Shown piece after piece: positions 5,780 through 12,797 of a stretch of 14,382 bases of DNA. Made by a program: the position numbers and the translations under genes. Numbering within the stretch: the first letter of the stretch is position 1; the number at the start of each line of letters is the position of its first letter. This DNA comes from JALVDI01 sp039186435 (GTDB taxonomy: Bacteria; Myxococcota_A; Polyangia; Polyangiales; Houyiibacteriaceae): assembly GCA_039186435.1 (NCBI GenBank), contig JBCDAA010000231.1:1-14382 (forward strand). The letters are read 5' to 3'. The notes under the pieces are model-generated. The model was not told the origin of the DNA. It worked only from the letters and a program-made list of their open reading frames with translations, and made no database searches.

Positions 5780-7378
5780 TCAGAACGAAACGCCGACGCC
5801 AATGTTGAGATCGAAGGCGAAGAGGAACGTCGGAAAAAGGAGATGTACTTCGGGCGTGAAGTGGATGCCGAAGTTCTTCGCGACCCGATATCCGACCGTG
5901 CCACCGATCTGAACGCTGTTGAGACCGCTGATGATGTAGGGCTTGGTCACGCCTTGCCCCTGCGGGGCCTGAAGCTGAATCTGCCCGTAGCTGGTTCCGA
6001 GATGAACGTCCGCGTGAAAGCCTTCCGCGACTGGCTCGGTCAACGCGACCATCGCTCGTAAACCGAGCATGATGTTCGCGAGGCTCCCCTCCCCCGCGCT
6101 GAACTGAAATCGAAACGTCCCGGCGACACCGAAACGCGGAATGATCCATCCCCCGGCCGTGAAACGAAGCGCCAGCGCCGGAAGAAACCCTGCCCGCTCA
6201 AGGCGAACGCAGTACTCGCCGTCCGCCGCGGAGCAGCTCACCGTCGTACTTTCCGCAGCGATGTACCCGGCGTTCGAAGGGTCGTCGGGATCGCCCTCTG
6301 GCGCCGAATCCGCGGGGCGCCCCGAGGTTGCATAGCCAAAGCCGAGGGCAAAGCTCGCGCGCAGGAAGAAGACCGGCGCGTCGCTGTCGTCGCCGGGCTC
6401 TTCGGGACCCTCGTCATCGCCCACGCAGAAGTTGTCCTCGCAGGACAGCCCACTACGGCAGTCCGAGGAGGTTACGCAGGTGTCTCCCAGACCCGCGCCA
6501 CCGCCACCATCGCAGCCGGCCATCCCCGGGGGACACTCGTTTTCGGTGCACTGCTGCGGAGGCGACTGACCGGGCAGTGCCGGCGGCGGCATCGTGCGGG
6601 TCGCCACGATCGGAACCGAGAGGGGCTCCTCCGCGCTACCCGAGAAACCCATCGGCGAACCACCGCGGTCAAACGCGACGATGTAGTACTGAATCCGAGG
6701 CGCCATCACCTCAGCGCACGGGAGCTCAAGGCCAAAGCCACCGCGCACTCGCTGCATTTCGAGCCGGCGAAAATCTCGCATCCCGGGCGCCTTGAAATAC
6801 ACGTAGACATCCGCGACCGGCGCGGTGTCAGGAGCCTCGACGAAGATCGGAAGCGCGGTGTTCGTGAGCTGCTCGCGGGCCGGCCGATGGGGAATCGTAC
6901 CCGGGGCGCTCGGTGGATCGCCGGTGTTGTTGCCGTTATTTCCGTTGTTGCCGTTGTTGCCGCTATTTCCGTTGTTGTTCCCGCTGCCCGCGCGCCGCTG
7001 CGCAAGCTGGAACACGGACTGCACGTCCGGCGTGCTGAGGAGCGGGTCAAGCTGGACTGAACTGTCCGCTTGAATTGCGGAGACGAAGTAGGTCATCCCC
7101 TGACCGTTGTCGCCGTACCCTGCGATGCTCACCACGCCGAGGTTGACGTAGGTTCGCGCGAGCGGGGAGCCCGTCACGCTGGATCGCTGAGCCGTCTGCA
7201 GCGCCTGCTGCAAGAGGTCCATCGCCTGCTCGAGCTCCAGGTTGTTGTAGGCGTCCATTCCCTGGCGGTTGAGCTCCAAGACACGCCGGAGCTGCGCCTC
7301 CGCTGGCGTCGCGGCCGTTACGGTCGCCAGTGCAACAATCCCCAAAAGACACGCGCGCTTCATCATGCGGTCACCCAT
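5780..7378 (-). CDS. Secreted TPR-like / Cys-rich / outer-membrane barrel-like protein
   Basis: 532 residues from the ATG at 7378 (ATGs at 7366 and 7363 also fit a signal peptide). Residues 1-28 are a signal peptide ending AEA before Gln29. Residues 30-125 are helical, TPR-like (LELNRQGMDAYNNLELEQAM and following). Residues 133-153 are a Gly/Asn linker built on NNG units. Residues about 175-260 look like a beta-sandwich domain. Residues 277-318 carry seven cysteines (C277, 282, 289, 301, 307, 313, 318) in a Dickkopf/EB-like spacing (GDTCVTSSDCRSGLSC), probably disulfide-bonded. From about 335 to the terminal Phe532 alternating strands with aromatic caps suggest an outer-membrane barrel. The role is unknown; envelope structure or sensing is inferred. 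Downstream, the response regulator starts one base after its stop, so the two are likely expressed together. About 100 bp separates it from the OmpA-type gene upstream. Confidence 0.85.
   Translation of the reverse strand: MGDRMMKRACLLGIVALATVTAATPAEAQLRRVLELNRQGMDAYNNLELEQAMDLLQQALQTAQRSSVTGSPLARTYVNLGVVSIAGYGDNGQGMTYFVSAIQADSSVQLDPLLSTPDVQSVFQLAQRRAGSGNNNGNSGNNGNNGNNGNNTGDPPSAPGTIPHRPAREQLTNTALPIFVEAPDTAPVADVYVYFKAPGMRDFRRLEMQRVRGGFGLELPCAEVMAPRIQYYIVAFDRGGSPMGFSGSAEEPLSVPIVATRTMPPPALPGQSPPQQCTENECPPGMAGCDGGGGAGLGDTCVTSSDCRSGLSCEDNFCVGDDEGPEEPGDDSDAPVFFLRASFALGFGYATSGRPADSAPEGDPDDPSNAGYIAAESTTVSCSAADGEYCVRLERAGFLPALALRFTAGGWIIPRFGVAGTFRFQFSAGEGSLANIMLGLRAMVALTEPVAEGFHADVHLGTSYGQIQLQAPQGQGVTKPYIISGLNSVQIGGTVGYRVAKNFGIHFTPEVHLLFPTFLFAFDLNIGVGVSF
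6920..6982 (-). repeat. Gly/Asn-coding microsatellite within the TPR/barrel gene
   Basis: The segment codes for residues 133-153, mostly NNG triplets (GNNGNNGNNGNN core), a 9-bp period with interspersed synonymous changes. It links the helical region to the following domain. Such low-complexity tracts vary in copy number by slippage and give a flexible linker. Confidence 0.75.
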
Positions 7379-7429
7379 CTGCGACCGCGATTCATAGCAG
7401 GGGACGGGGGAAATTGCTTGTGATCCCTC

Positions 7430-7480
7430 GCATGCTCAGGAAAAAGCGCCCCGCCCGGAATTGCTCGGGTTTGTCGGGCC
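7430..7480 (-). terminator. Weak possible terminator after OmpA/TSP3 gene
   Basis: Reading in the minus direction from the OmpA-type stop, GCCCG pairs with CGGGC across a 16-base interval, and a T5 run follows after GGGGCGC (complement of 7440-7445). The stem is short and the run is 8 bases away, so it may be partial or not functional. Confidence 0.25.
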
Positions 7481-8602
7481 CTAGGGCACCGCTCGACTGC
7501 GGAACTGCTCGGCAGCGGCGTCAGTACGAACGAACTGAACCCGCCGGTTGGCCGCGCGACCCGCATTCGTGTTGTTCGATTCGATCGGGCGGCTCTCACC
7601 ATAGCCCCGCGCCGTCATGCGGGAGGGCTCGATCCCCTGCCGAAGGAGGTAGTCTCGCACCGCCTCCGCCCGCTGGTTGGAGAGTCGTTGGTTGTAGCGG
7701 TCGCTTCCTCGGCTGTCCGTATGACCTTGAATCTCGACGGTCACTTCGGGGAAGTCGCGCAGCACCTGCGCCACCGTATTGAGGAGCTCGAAACTGTCGC
7801 GAAGGATCGTCGCGCGGTTGAAGGCGAAGTGGACCTTCTGCGTGATTCGAATTTCCGTCTGGGTCACCTGGACGTTCTGGTACACGCGCGGGCAGCCGTT
7901 CTCGTCGGCGGGACCGGGCTCGTCTGGGCAGTTGTCGGTGACGTCGACTGTCGAGTCGCCGTCGTTGTCCGGATCTGGGCAGCCGTCCTCGTCCCGGAAC
8001 CCGTCGCGATCCTCCGGTTCGATCACGCATGCGTCCTGCGTGTCAGGAACACCATCGAGGTCGTCGTCCAAATCCGGACAGCCGTCCGCATCGCCGCGCC
8101 CATCGGCATCTTCCGGTTCGGCGACGCAGAGATCGCGACTGTCGGGGATCCCGTCGCCGTCCGAGTCCTGATCGTCCGGGCAACCGTCCTCGTCCTCGAA
8201 CGCGTCGAAGTCCTCCGGATCGTCTGGGCACTCGTCGTCGGGATCCAGGAAGGTGTCGCCGTCGCGATCGCCGGGCGCAGGCTCCGGTCGACGGTGCACC
8301 ACAACCTCGCGCGGCGAACAGCGCGCCGCCGGGCTCAGGCGAAACGCAGCACGAGCGTTCGGCTCTGCGATCAGGTAGTGCGACTGCGCTTCGCGGGCGT
8401 TCCCTTGCTCAAGCTCGTCACTCGCAAACTCGAGGTGTGCCTTCCCGAGCGCGAGCTCCCGAGGCGCACATCGATAGGCGCCGTTTCGCTCCGCTTGCTC
8501 CAGCACGTCGCGAAGTCCGTCGATGCGTCCCTGAACACCCGATGCGCTCTGGCACGAGACGAGGAGCAGAGCGAGCGCGACGAAGCTGCCCGCGCGAATC
8601 AT
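7481..8602 (-). CDS. OmpA-family lipoprotein with DUF4398-like region and thrombospondin type-3 repeats
   Basis: 373 residues. A lipoprotein signal ends LALLLVSC with Cys17 as the lipidated residue. Residues 22-95 are helical and DUF4398-like (CAPRELALGKAHLEFASDEL with AREAQSHYLIAE). Residues 112-238 hold four thrombospondin type-3-like Ca2+-binding repeats of about 33 residues, each with DxDGD-type acidic loops and a CP...GCPD Cys pair. Residues about 255-358 are the OmpA-like peptidoglycan-binding domain: VHFAFNRATI, IQGHTDSRGS and YGESRPI; Asp296 and Arg311 correspond to the diaminopimelate-binding pair. It should sit in the outer membrane and hold the peptidoglycan non-covalently, with the TSP3 segment as a calcium-stiffened spacer. 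The ATG overlaps the upstream stop codon by four bases (ATGA), so it is translationally coupled to the DUF4398 lipoprotein gene. Confidence 0.93.
   Translation of the reverse strand: MIRAGSFVALALLLVSCQSASGVQGRIDGLRDVLEQAERNGAYRCAPRELALGKAHLEFASDELEQGNAREAQSHYLIAEPNARAAFRLSPAARCSPREVVVHRRPEPAPGDRDGDTFLDPDDECPDDPEDFDAFEDEDGCPDDQDSDGDGIPDSRDLCVAEPEDADGRGDADGCPDLDDDLDGVPDTQDACVIEPEDRDGFRDEDGCPDPDNDGDSTVDVTDNCPDEPGPADENGCPRVYQNVQVTQTEIRITQKVHFAFNRATILRDSFELLNTVAQVLRDFPEVTVEIQGHTDSRGSDRYNQRLSNQRAEAVRDYLLRQGIEPSRMTARGYGESRPIESNNTNAGRAANRRVQFVRTDAAAEQFRSRAVP
7889..8269 (-). repeat. Region coding for four tandem thrombospondin type-3 repeats
   Basis: Codes for residues 112-238 of the OmpA-type lipoprotein. 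Each unit has an Asp-rich DGD/DGxPD loop followed by D-x-C-(P/V)-x-x-P-E-D and ends in GCPD; the fourth unit is shortened and ends GCPR. Units are diverged at DNA level but their spacing is regular. Confidence 0.8.
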
Positions 8603-8901
8603 CGGCCCTGCTCACGCATGCGACGTCGCGCCAGATCTCGCGCCTTGACGCCGTACTCTTCCGCGACTTTGGCATGCCGGATCGCATCCTGGTAGGACGC
8701 CTCGCCGGCTTCCGCCCGCGCCTTCTGAAGGAACTCGTTCGCGTAGTGGTACTCGTAGGGCGCGTGTTCTTCGGCGCCGGCTTCCTCGGCCTGGCGCACC
8801 GCGCGCGACGCGGGAAGGACGTGCACCGTGTAGATCGTGGGCCCGCAGCCGACCACGAGGGTCCACAGGCACACCATCATCCACCGCGGCAGTCGTCTCA
8901 T
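8599..8901 (-). CDS. DUF4398-like lipoprotein
   Basis: 100 residues from the ATG at 8901. The start MRRLPRWMMVCLWTLVVGC is a lipoprotein signal with lipidated Cys19. The rest is helical with a DUF4398-like layout: AVRQAEEAGAEEHAPYEYHY, then the ANEFLQKARAEAGEASYQDA helix and an Arg-rich end. It resembles the N-terminal part of the OmpA-type lipoprotein it precedes, so the two probably act together in the periplasm. A GTG at 8949 overlaps the upstream stop codon by four bases (GTGA) and would add 16 residues before the signal; the ATG is preferred because it gives a normal lipoprotein signal and is preceded by GAGGG, though the spacing is short. Its own TGA overlaps the ATG of the OmpA-type gene. 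Confidence 0.85.
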   Translation of the reverse strand: MRRLPRWMMVCLWTLVVGCGPTIYTVHVLPASRAVRQAEEAGAEEHAPYEYHYANEFLQKARAEAGEASYQDAIRHAKVAEEYGVKARDLARRRMREQGR

Positions 8902-8945
8902 CCCTCGAACAGGGCTATCAGGGCCCGTGATCCTGTTCAAGACCC

Positions 8946-9500
8946 TCACGCTCCTCGGCGGCCGCTCGCACGGAGGCGGAGCAGCAAAAACATCGCCCCG
9001 ACCAGAAGAATCCCACCCATCGTGAGCGCTCCCTGCATCAAGGGTCCCGATCCGAAGGTCTTGAGTCCGAAACCACCCTCGAACTGGGCAAAGTTGCCGA
9101 CGACCCCAAGGCGATCTCGCGCGACGACCGCCACCGCCCCCGCGGCGAGAACCGAAAGCCCGACCAAAATCCCGCCGAGGGTGTCTCGCTGCCCACGAAC
9201 CATGCTGGCCCCGACGGCAAACCCGAGGGAGCCAACACCCGCGAGGACAAGAAAGCCAATGAGCGCGAGGGCGGAGGGAACTCTTGAAACGTCAAACGTG
9301 TAGAGAAGAAACCAGTCCCCGTGAAAGACGTAGAAGTAGACGCCAACCGGCACGAGCACGAGCATCGCGAAGACGAGGTACGCCCCAAAGCTCTGCGTGA
9401 GGAGCGGGGGTCGTGGACTTACGCGCAGTTCGACGCGCGCCGCGAGCGCCGCTGCGATGCCGGAGGCGAACGCCAAGCAGATGAGGGTGGGAAGCGGCAC
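8946..9500 (-). CDS. Polytopic membrane protein of unknown function
   Basis: 184 residues from a GTG start at 9500. About five hydrophobic segments are visible: 5-21, 38-58, 76-98, 108-127 and 155-175, separated by Arg-rich or Gly-rich loops. There is a conserved-looking aromatic stretch VYFYVFHGDWFLLYTFD between segments 2 and 3. I do not recognise the family. It is the first gene of an apparent operon with the DUF4398 and OmpA-type lipoproteins (four-base GTGA overlap with the possible upstream start of the next gene), so an inner-membrane partner role in envelope organisation is a guess. Only a weak ribosome-binding site (CAGG) is seen. Confidence 0.78.
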   Translation of the reverse strand: MPLPTLICLAFASGIAAALAARVELRVSPRPPLLTQSFGAYLVFAMLVLVPVGVYFYVFHGDWFLLYTFDVSRVPSALALIGFLVLAGVGSLGFAVGASMVRGQRDTLGGILVGLSVLAAGAVAVVARDRLGVVGNFAQFEGGFGLKTFGSGPLMQGALTMGGILLVGAMFLLLRLRASGRRGA

Positions 9501-9529
9501 GCGGCCTGATTCTGACCCGAAAGCCGGCT

Positions 9530-9545
9530 AAAACGCCAACGTTTT
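9530..9545. terminator. Weak hairpin between cytochrome lipoprotein and membrane protein genes
   Basis: AAAACG-CCAA-CGTTTT is a perfect 6-bp stem 22 bases after the stop of the large lipoprotein gene. Read on the minus strand it ends in four T's that are themselves part of the stem. It is AT-rich and short, so at best a weak terminator for the upstream gene or a structure near the start of the next operon. Confidence 0.3.
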
Positions 9546-9566
9546 GGGAGGATTCGCCGGGAGCCG

Positions 9567-12500
9567 CTAGCGCTCGAAGGAAACCGTTGTCTCCATCGCA
9601 AAGAAGCGCGAGGCGCGGGTGAGGACATCCACGTCGACCGCTGCATCGAGTTCTCGCCCGGTGATCGACCCGTGGCAGGTGCCGCAAAGGCCGTTGAAGA
9701 GATCCCTGCGAAACGACTGGTTGATGTGCTCGCCGGGGTAGAACTGCATCTGCTCGCGCTGAATGATCCGACCGCTAAAGAGGCTGTCCTCGACAAAGGA
9801 AAGATCATCGCCGCCTCCACTGGTCGGCTGGATGACCAGCGGCATTCCTCCGGGGATTTGAATGCTCACCGATCCATCGGCAGAGAGCGGCGCGAAGCCA
9901 AGCTGGTCGAGCTGCTCGTACACCGGACCGAAGCGGTCGGTGATGACGTTTTCGAGACTGCCAAAGTCCCCCGAGTCTGGCGGCGGCATCGCTTCGAATG
10001 CGCGAAGCCCACCGATGTTGAAGTCGATCGGCCGACCTTCGCGCGTGTTGGCGAAAAGGAGGGTCGCAAGCAGCGGAAAGTCCGCGATGTTAATGCGCGA
10101 GATCTCGCTTCGCTCCGGGAGGATCTCGGTCGCGCCGTTCGCCTCGTCCGCACGGGAGTCGAAGACCTCGTGAAAGATTCGGCCGTAGACGGCGACGCCT
10201 TCAACATTCGCCATTCCGGCCTCGCCCCCGACCTGACGAACCGCACCCGTGCTGGGTTCGAGCTCGCAGAGCTGATAGGCGAAGGGGCCCGCAGAGAGAT
10301 CCGATGCGCCGGTCTCACAAGACACCAAGATGCGACCGCTCGGAAGCGGCGATGGCGACCGAAACGCGCCGTTCGCGGCAGCCATGCGACCGGAGGGAAC
10401 GTTTGGAATGCGACCGAACGCGCCAGGCGCGGCAAAGCGCATCGAGTGAATGTAGTCGCGGTCCTCACCCCGGTCGTCCTGGTCCGGACCGATCGAGCGG
10501 TTGACGACCATGATGCCGCCCGCGCCGTCCTCCGCGCAGGGAATATCGCCGGGGAGCGTATCGGTGCAGGGAAGATGGCTGGCGACGAACGCGAGGTTGC
10601 GGTTCGAGAGTTCGATAACCTCGGTCGCTGCGCGAAACCCGACGCTCTCTCGTTGCGCAAAGAGCGGGTGGTAGTCACCCCCGTCAACGTTCTGCCGTCG
10701 CAACGCGAGCTGATAGAACTCGAACTGTCGCTTCTCCGCGGTGAAGATCACACGACCGTCCGCCATGAAGCTCGGCGCAACCTCTTGGTTCAAGAGGAAC
10801 GTCATCTGCCGAACGGAATCGTCTTCGAGAATGAAGAGGTTGGCGTTTGGCTGAAGATTGGCAGGGGTTCGCGTGGGGCCTCGGTAGCCAACGTTCCCGT
10901 CGACGTTTCCGCGGGTGCTCGCAAAGACGAGCCGTCCATCGGGAACGTACGCCGGATCAAAGTCGTGAACGCCGTCTGGGGTATCCGTGTCCGGAACTTC
11001 CTCGCAGCCACTCCCGTCCGGGTTCATTCGATAGAGGCGGAGCGTATCGCCCGCGCTCGCTCGGGCCGCAAACGCAATCTGTTGGCCATCCCAGCGAACG
11101 GCCGGGTTGCGAATGTCCGCGCCCGCAGAGACCGGACAGCCGCCGAGAAGACTCGTCGATGCGCCGAGGGTCAGGGCGCCCGATGCGTCCATCATCGCTG
11201 GTGCGCTCCGAAGGTCGGCGCCACCGCGAAAGGTGTCGAAGTCACGTACGTCACCGGTTCCGGGCGGACGCGAAACGAAGACCACGGAGTCGACGGCGTC
11301 GGGGAGAATGTCGCCCCGCGCGATCGCTTCCTCGCGTTCAATTTCGTGCCAGCGCTCGAGCACGCAGTACGCCGGGATTTCGTTGAGGTCGCCGTTGTCC
11401 GCGTCGACACCGTCGCAAACATCGGGGGTGGCGGGGTTGAGTTCGCCACCGGCCGCAAAATCCTCGAAGAGGGAGCCACCGCGGTGTTGAATCCCGACTG
11501 CCCCGTCGACAAAGGTCGGGGGGTAGAGGTTTTTGGCGACGAGACGACTGTCGTTGATATTCGGCGACTCCACGGAGAGCTGAAGACGCGACATCTCGTA
11601 GTTTCGGCGCGTCGCGATGCGCGAGAAGACTCCCTGGTCACCGCCGCGTAGACGCAGGTCATGAAACATCGCAGGGGCATGACAGTTCAGGAACATGCAG
11701 CCCTTTCGAACGAGTACCGGCTGCACTCGGTTCGCGAAATAACGAAGACCGGGATCGGGGTCGTCGTCGACAAGAAGCTCGGGCGAAGTGTCTTGAATGC
11801 TCTGCGCCCAGTCACGAAGGACCTGGTAGCGGGGATCGTCGGTCGAACCAAAGACGGCGCCGCCCTCGTGGAAGGTGCCTCCGCGAAGCTGCGTGAGAGG
11901 ACGCCGCAAGAGGCCGGACCTCGACACGGCCGGTGTCGTGACGTGACTGAGGGCCACGTAGTAGTTCCAGCGGAGCTGCTCTTCGTTGTCGCCGCAGGTG
12001 AAGTAGAGGTCGGCGACCGGAGTTCCGTGGCAGCTGCTCCCGGCACAGGTGTCGCGGATGACCGGCTGCACGTTGTTCACGAAGGAGTCGAAGCTCGCAG
12101 CGTCCGGTGCGACCGAGGGATCAAAGCCGGTCGGATGGCCGAGCTCGGTGCGGCACTGGCCCTGGTTTTCGACGAGCGTTTCATCGGGAACACCGGTGCG
12201 CGCAAAGCCCTCCTGGATCCAGCGACGAAGCTCGCGATAGCCCTGAGACTCCACCGCGAGGAACGTTCCCGCGTTGTGCTTGATGTCCGTTGTGATCGCA
12301 GCGAAGCGCTCGCCCGAAATCGGATCGTCGTCCCAGGTCTCGACGGTGAGGTTGATGTTGTCGCCACCCTTCAGAAGCAAGAGCCCCTCGCTGTAGGGGC
12401 CGTAGGCCGGCAGGACATCACTACGCTGCATGAGCGCGTCGAAGCTCGAAAGATCGAGGTTGCCCGTCGCGGCGCCATTCACATCGACATGGCAGCCGTT

Positions 12501-12641
12501 CGTTTGCACCGCGCAGCCCACCTCGAGCACGGGCTGCAACCGGTCGTCAAAGAATGACGAGCCGGGCGTCGGAACGTCGTCGCACGCTGCGACGAGCAAG
12601 CCTGCGAGGAGCACCACTCCGTAAAGTCGCATCGACGTCAT
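9567..12641 (-). CDS. Large lipoprotein with four c-type heme-like motifs and a TolB/HzsA-like beta-propeller
   Basis: 1024 residues from the ATG at 12641. The signal peptide ends GLLVAAC with lipidated Cys20. Heme-type motifs: C43-x6-C-H51 (CAVQTNGCH), C199-x4-C-H205 (CAGSSCH), C315-x4-C-H321 (CMFLNCH) and C986-x2-C-H990 (CGTCH). The first three each follow an F-x-x-x-V-Q-P-V-L-like helix (DRLQPVLEVGC, VNNVQPVIRDTC, ANRVQPVLVRKGC), the normal lead-in of cytochrome-c-like domains. Residues about 450-830 show repeated propeller blades (NPAVRWDGQQIAFAAR, LYRMNPDGSG, FDPAYVPDGRLVFASTRG, APSFMADGRVIFTA). This layout fits HzsA-related proteins; a specific substrate cannot be read. A GTG at 12668 would add nine residues; the ATG gives a shorter signal n-region. 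It lies downstream of the terminator at 12751-12774 and so probably has its own promoter. Confidence 0.88.
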   Translation of the reverse strand: MTSMRLYGVVLLAGLLVAACDDVPTPGSSFFDDRLQPVLEVGCAVQTNGCHVDVNGAATGNLDLSSFDALMQRSDVLPAYGPYSEGLLLLKGGDNINLTVETWDDDPISGERFAAITTDIKHNAGTFLAVESQGYRELRRWIQEGFARTGVPDETLVENQGQCRTELGHPTGFDPSVAPDAASFDSFVNNVQPVIRDTCAGSSCHGTPVADLYFTCGDNEEQLRWNYYVALSHVTTPAVSRSGLLRRPLTQLRGGTFHEGGAVFGSTDDPRYQVLRDWAQSIQDTSPELLVDDDPDPGLRYFANRVQPVLVRKGCMFLNCHAPAMFHDLRLRGGDQGVFSRIATRRNYEMSRLQLSVESPNINDSRLVAKNLYPPTFVDGAVGIQHRGGSLFEDFAAGGELNPATPDVCDGVDADNGDLNEIPAYCVLERWHEIEREEAIARGDILPDAVDSVVFVSRPPGTGDVRDFDTFRGGADLRSAPAMMDASGALTLGASTSLLGGCPVSAGADIRNPAVRWDGQQIAFAARASAGDTLRLYRMNPDGSGCEEVPDTDTPDGVHDFDPAYVPDGRLVFASTRGNVDGNVGYRGPTRTPANLQPNANLFILEDDSVRQMTFLLNQEVAPSFMADGRVIFTAEKRQFEFYQLALRRQNVDGGDYHPLFAQRESVGFRAATEVIELSNRNLAFVASHLPCTDTLPGDIPCAEDGAGGIMVVNRSIGPDQDDRGEDRDYIHSMRFAAPGAFGRIPNVPSGRMAAANGAFRSPSPLPSGRILVSCETGASDLSAGPFAYQLCELEPSTGAVRQVGGEAGMANVEGVAVYGRIFHEVFDSRADEANGATEILPERSEISRINIADFPLLATLLFANTREGRPIDFNIGGLRAFEAMPPPDSGDFGSLENVITDRFGPVYEQLDQLGFAPLSADGSVSIQIPGGMPLVIQPTSGGGDDLSFVEDSLFSGRIIQREQMQFYPGEHINQSFRRDLFNGLCGTCHGSITGRELDAAVDVDVLTRASRFFAMETTVSFER

Positions 12642-12750
12642 TCTACCGCTCTTGGGTTCAAGCTTCACGTCTTTCCCCTGAGCGGAGTCGAGCGAAAAGC
12701 TGCTCGAGGCCTAGGACTACGCGACGTTGGAAGACAACCGACAAACGAAA
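12642..12750 (-). promoter_or_regulatory. Leader of the cytochrome lipoprotein gene with inverted repeat
   Basis: Between the intrinsic terminator and the ATG at 12641. It holds TCGAGC-N8-GCTCGA (12688-12707), a perfect 6-bp inverted repeat with an 8-base spacer. A promoter must lie here if the terminator works, but I see no convincing -35/-10 pair. Confidence 0.4.
12676..12708. repeat. REP-like sequence in the leader
   Basis: CCCCTGAGCGGAGTCGAGCG resembles the CCTGAGCGGAGTCGAAGG-type extragenic element that I recall as widespread in bacterial genomes, and runs into the TCGAGC/GCTCGA inverted repeat. Only one copy is in the window, so the repeat call rests on memory of the motif and is uncertain. 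Confidence 0.3.
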
Positions 12751-12774
12751 GCCCCGGCGCCGAAACGCCGGGGC
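12744..12774 (-). terminator. Strong intrinsic terminator after HEAT-repeat gene
   Basis: GCCCCGGCG (12751-12759) and CGCCGGGGC (12766-12774) form a perfect 9-bp GC stem with a 6-base loop. Read on the minus strand, it lies 23 bases after the HEAT gene stop and is followed by TTTCGTTTG, a T-rich tail. This should end the transcript of the HEAT gene and its upstream partner. Confidence 0.85.
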
Positions 12775-12797
12775 CTCGCCCATCCACCCCGCGTTCG

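Noticed and set aside
5779..5904. N-terminal extension of the response regulator
   Set aside because: Ser/Arg-rich, lies inside the upstream gene, and the receiver domain begins right after the GTG at 5778.
6920..8269. CRISPR-like or intergenic repeat array
   Set aside because: The periodicity is codon-based and codes for Gly/Asn and TSP3 protein repeats; there are no conserved DNA repeats with unique spacers.
7688..8695. Plus-strand reading frame of 335 codons across the OmpA and DUF4398 genes
   Set aside because: Antisense to two well-recognised lipoprotein genes; low-complexity Val/Arg composition mirrors the TSP3 repeats.
9672..11651. Long plus-strand reading frame (659 codons)
   Set aside because: It is antisense to the cytochrome lipoprotein, which has a signal peptide, heme motifs and propeller repeats; the plus frame shows no domain and is rich in Arg/Val as expected for a shadow in GC-rich DNA.
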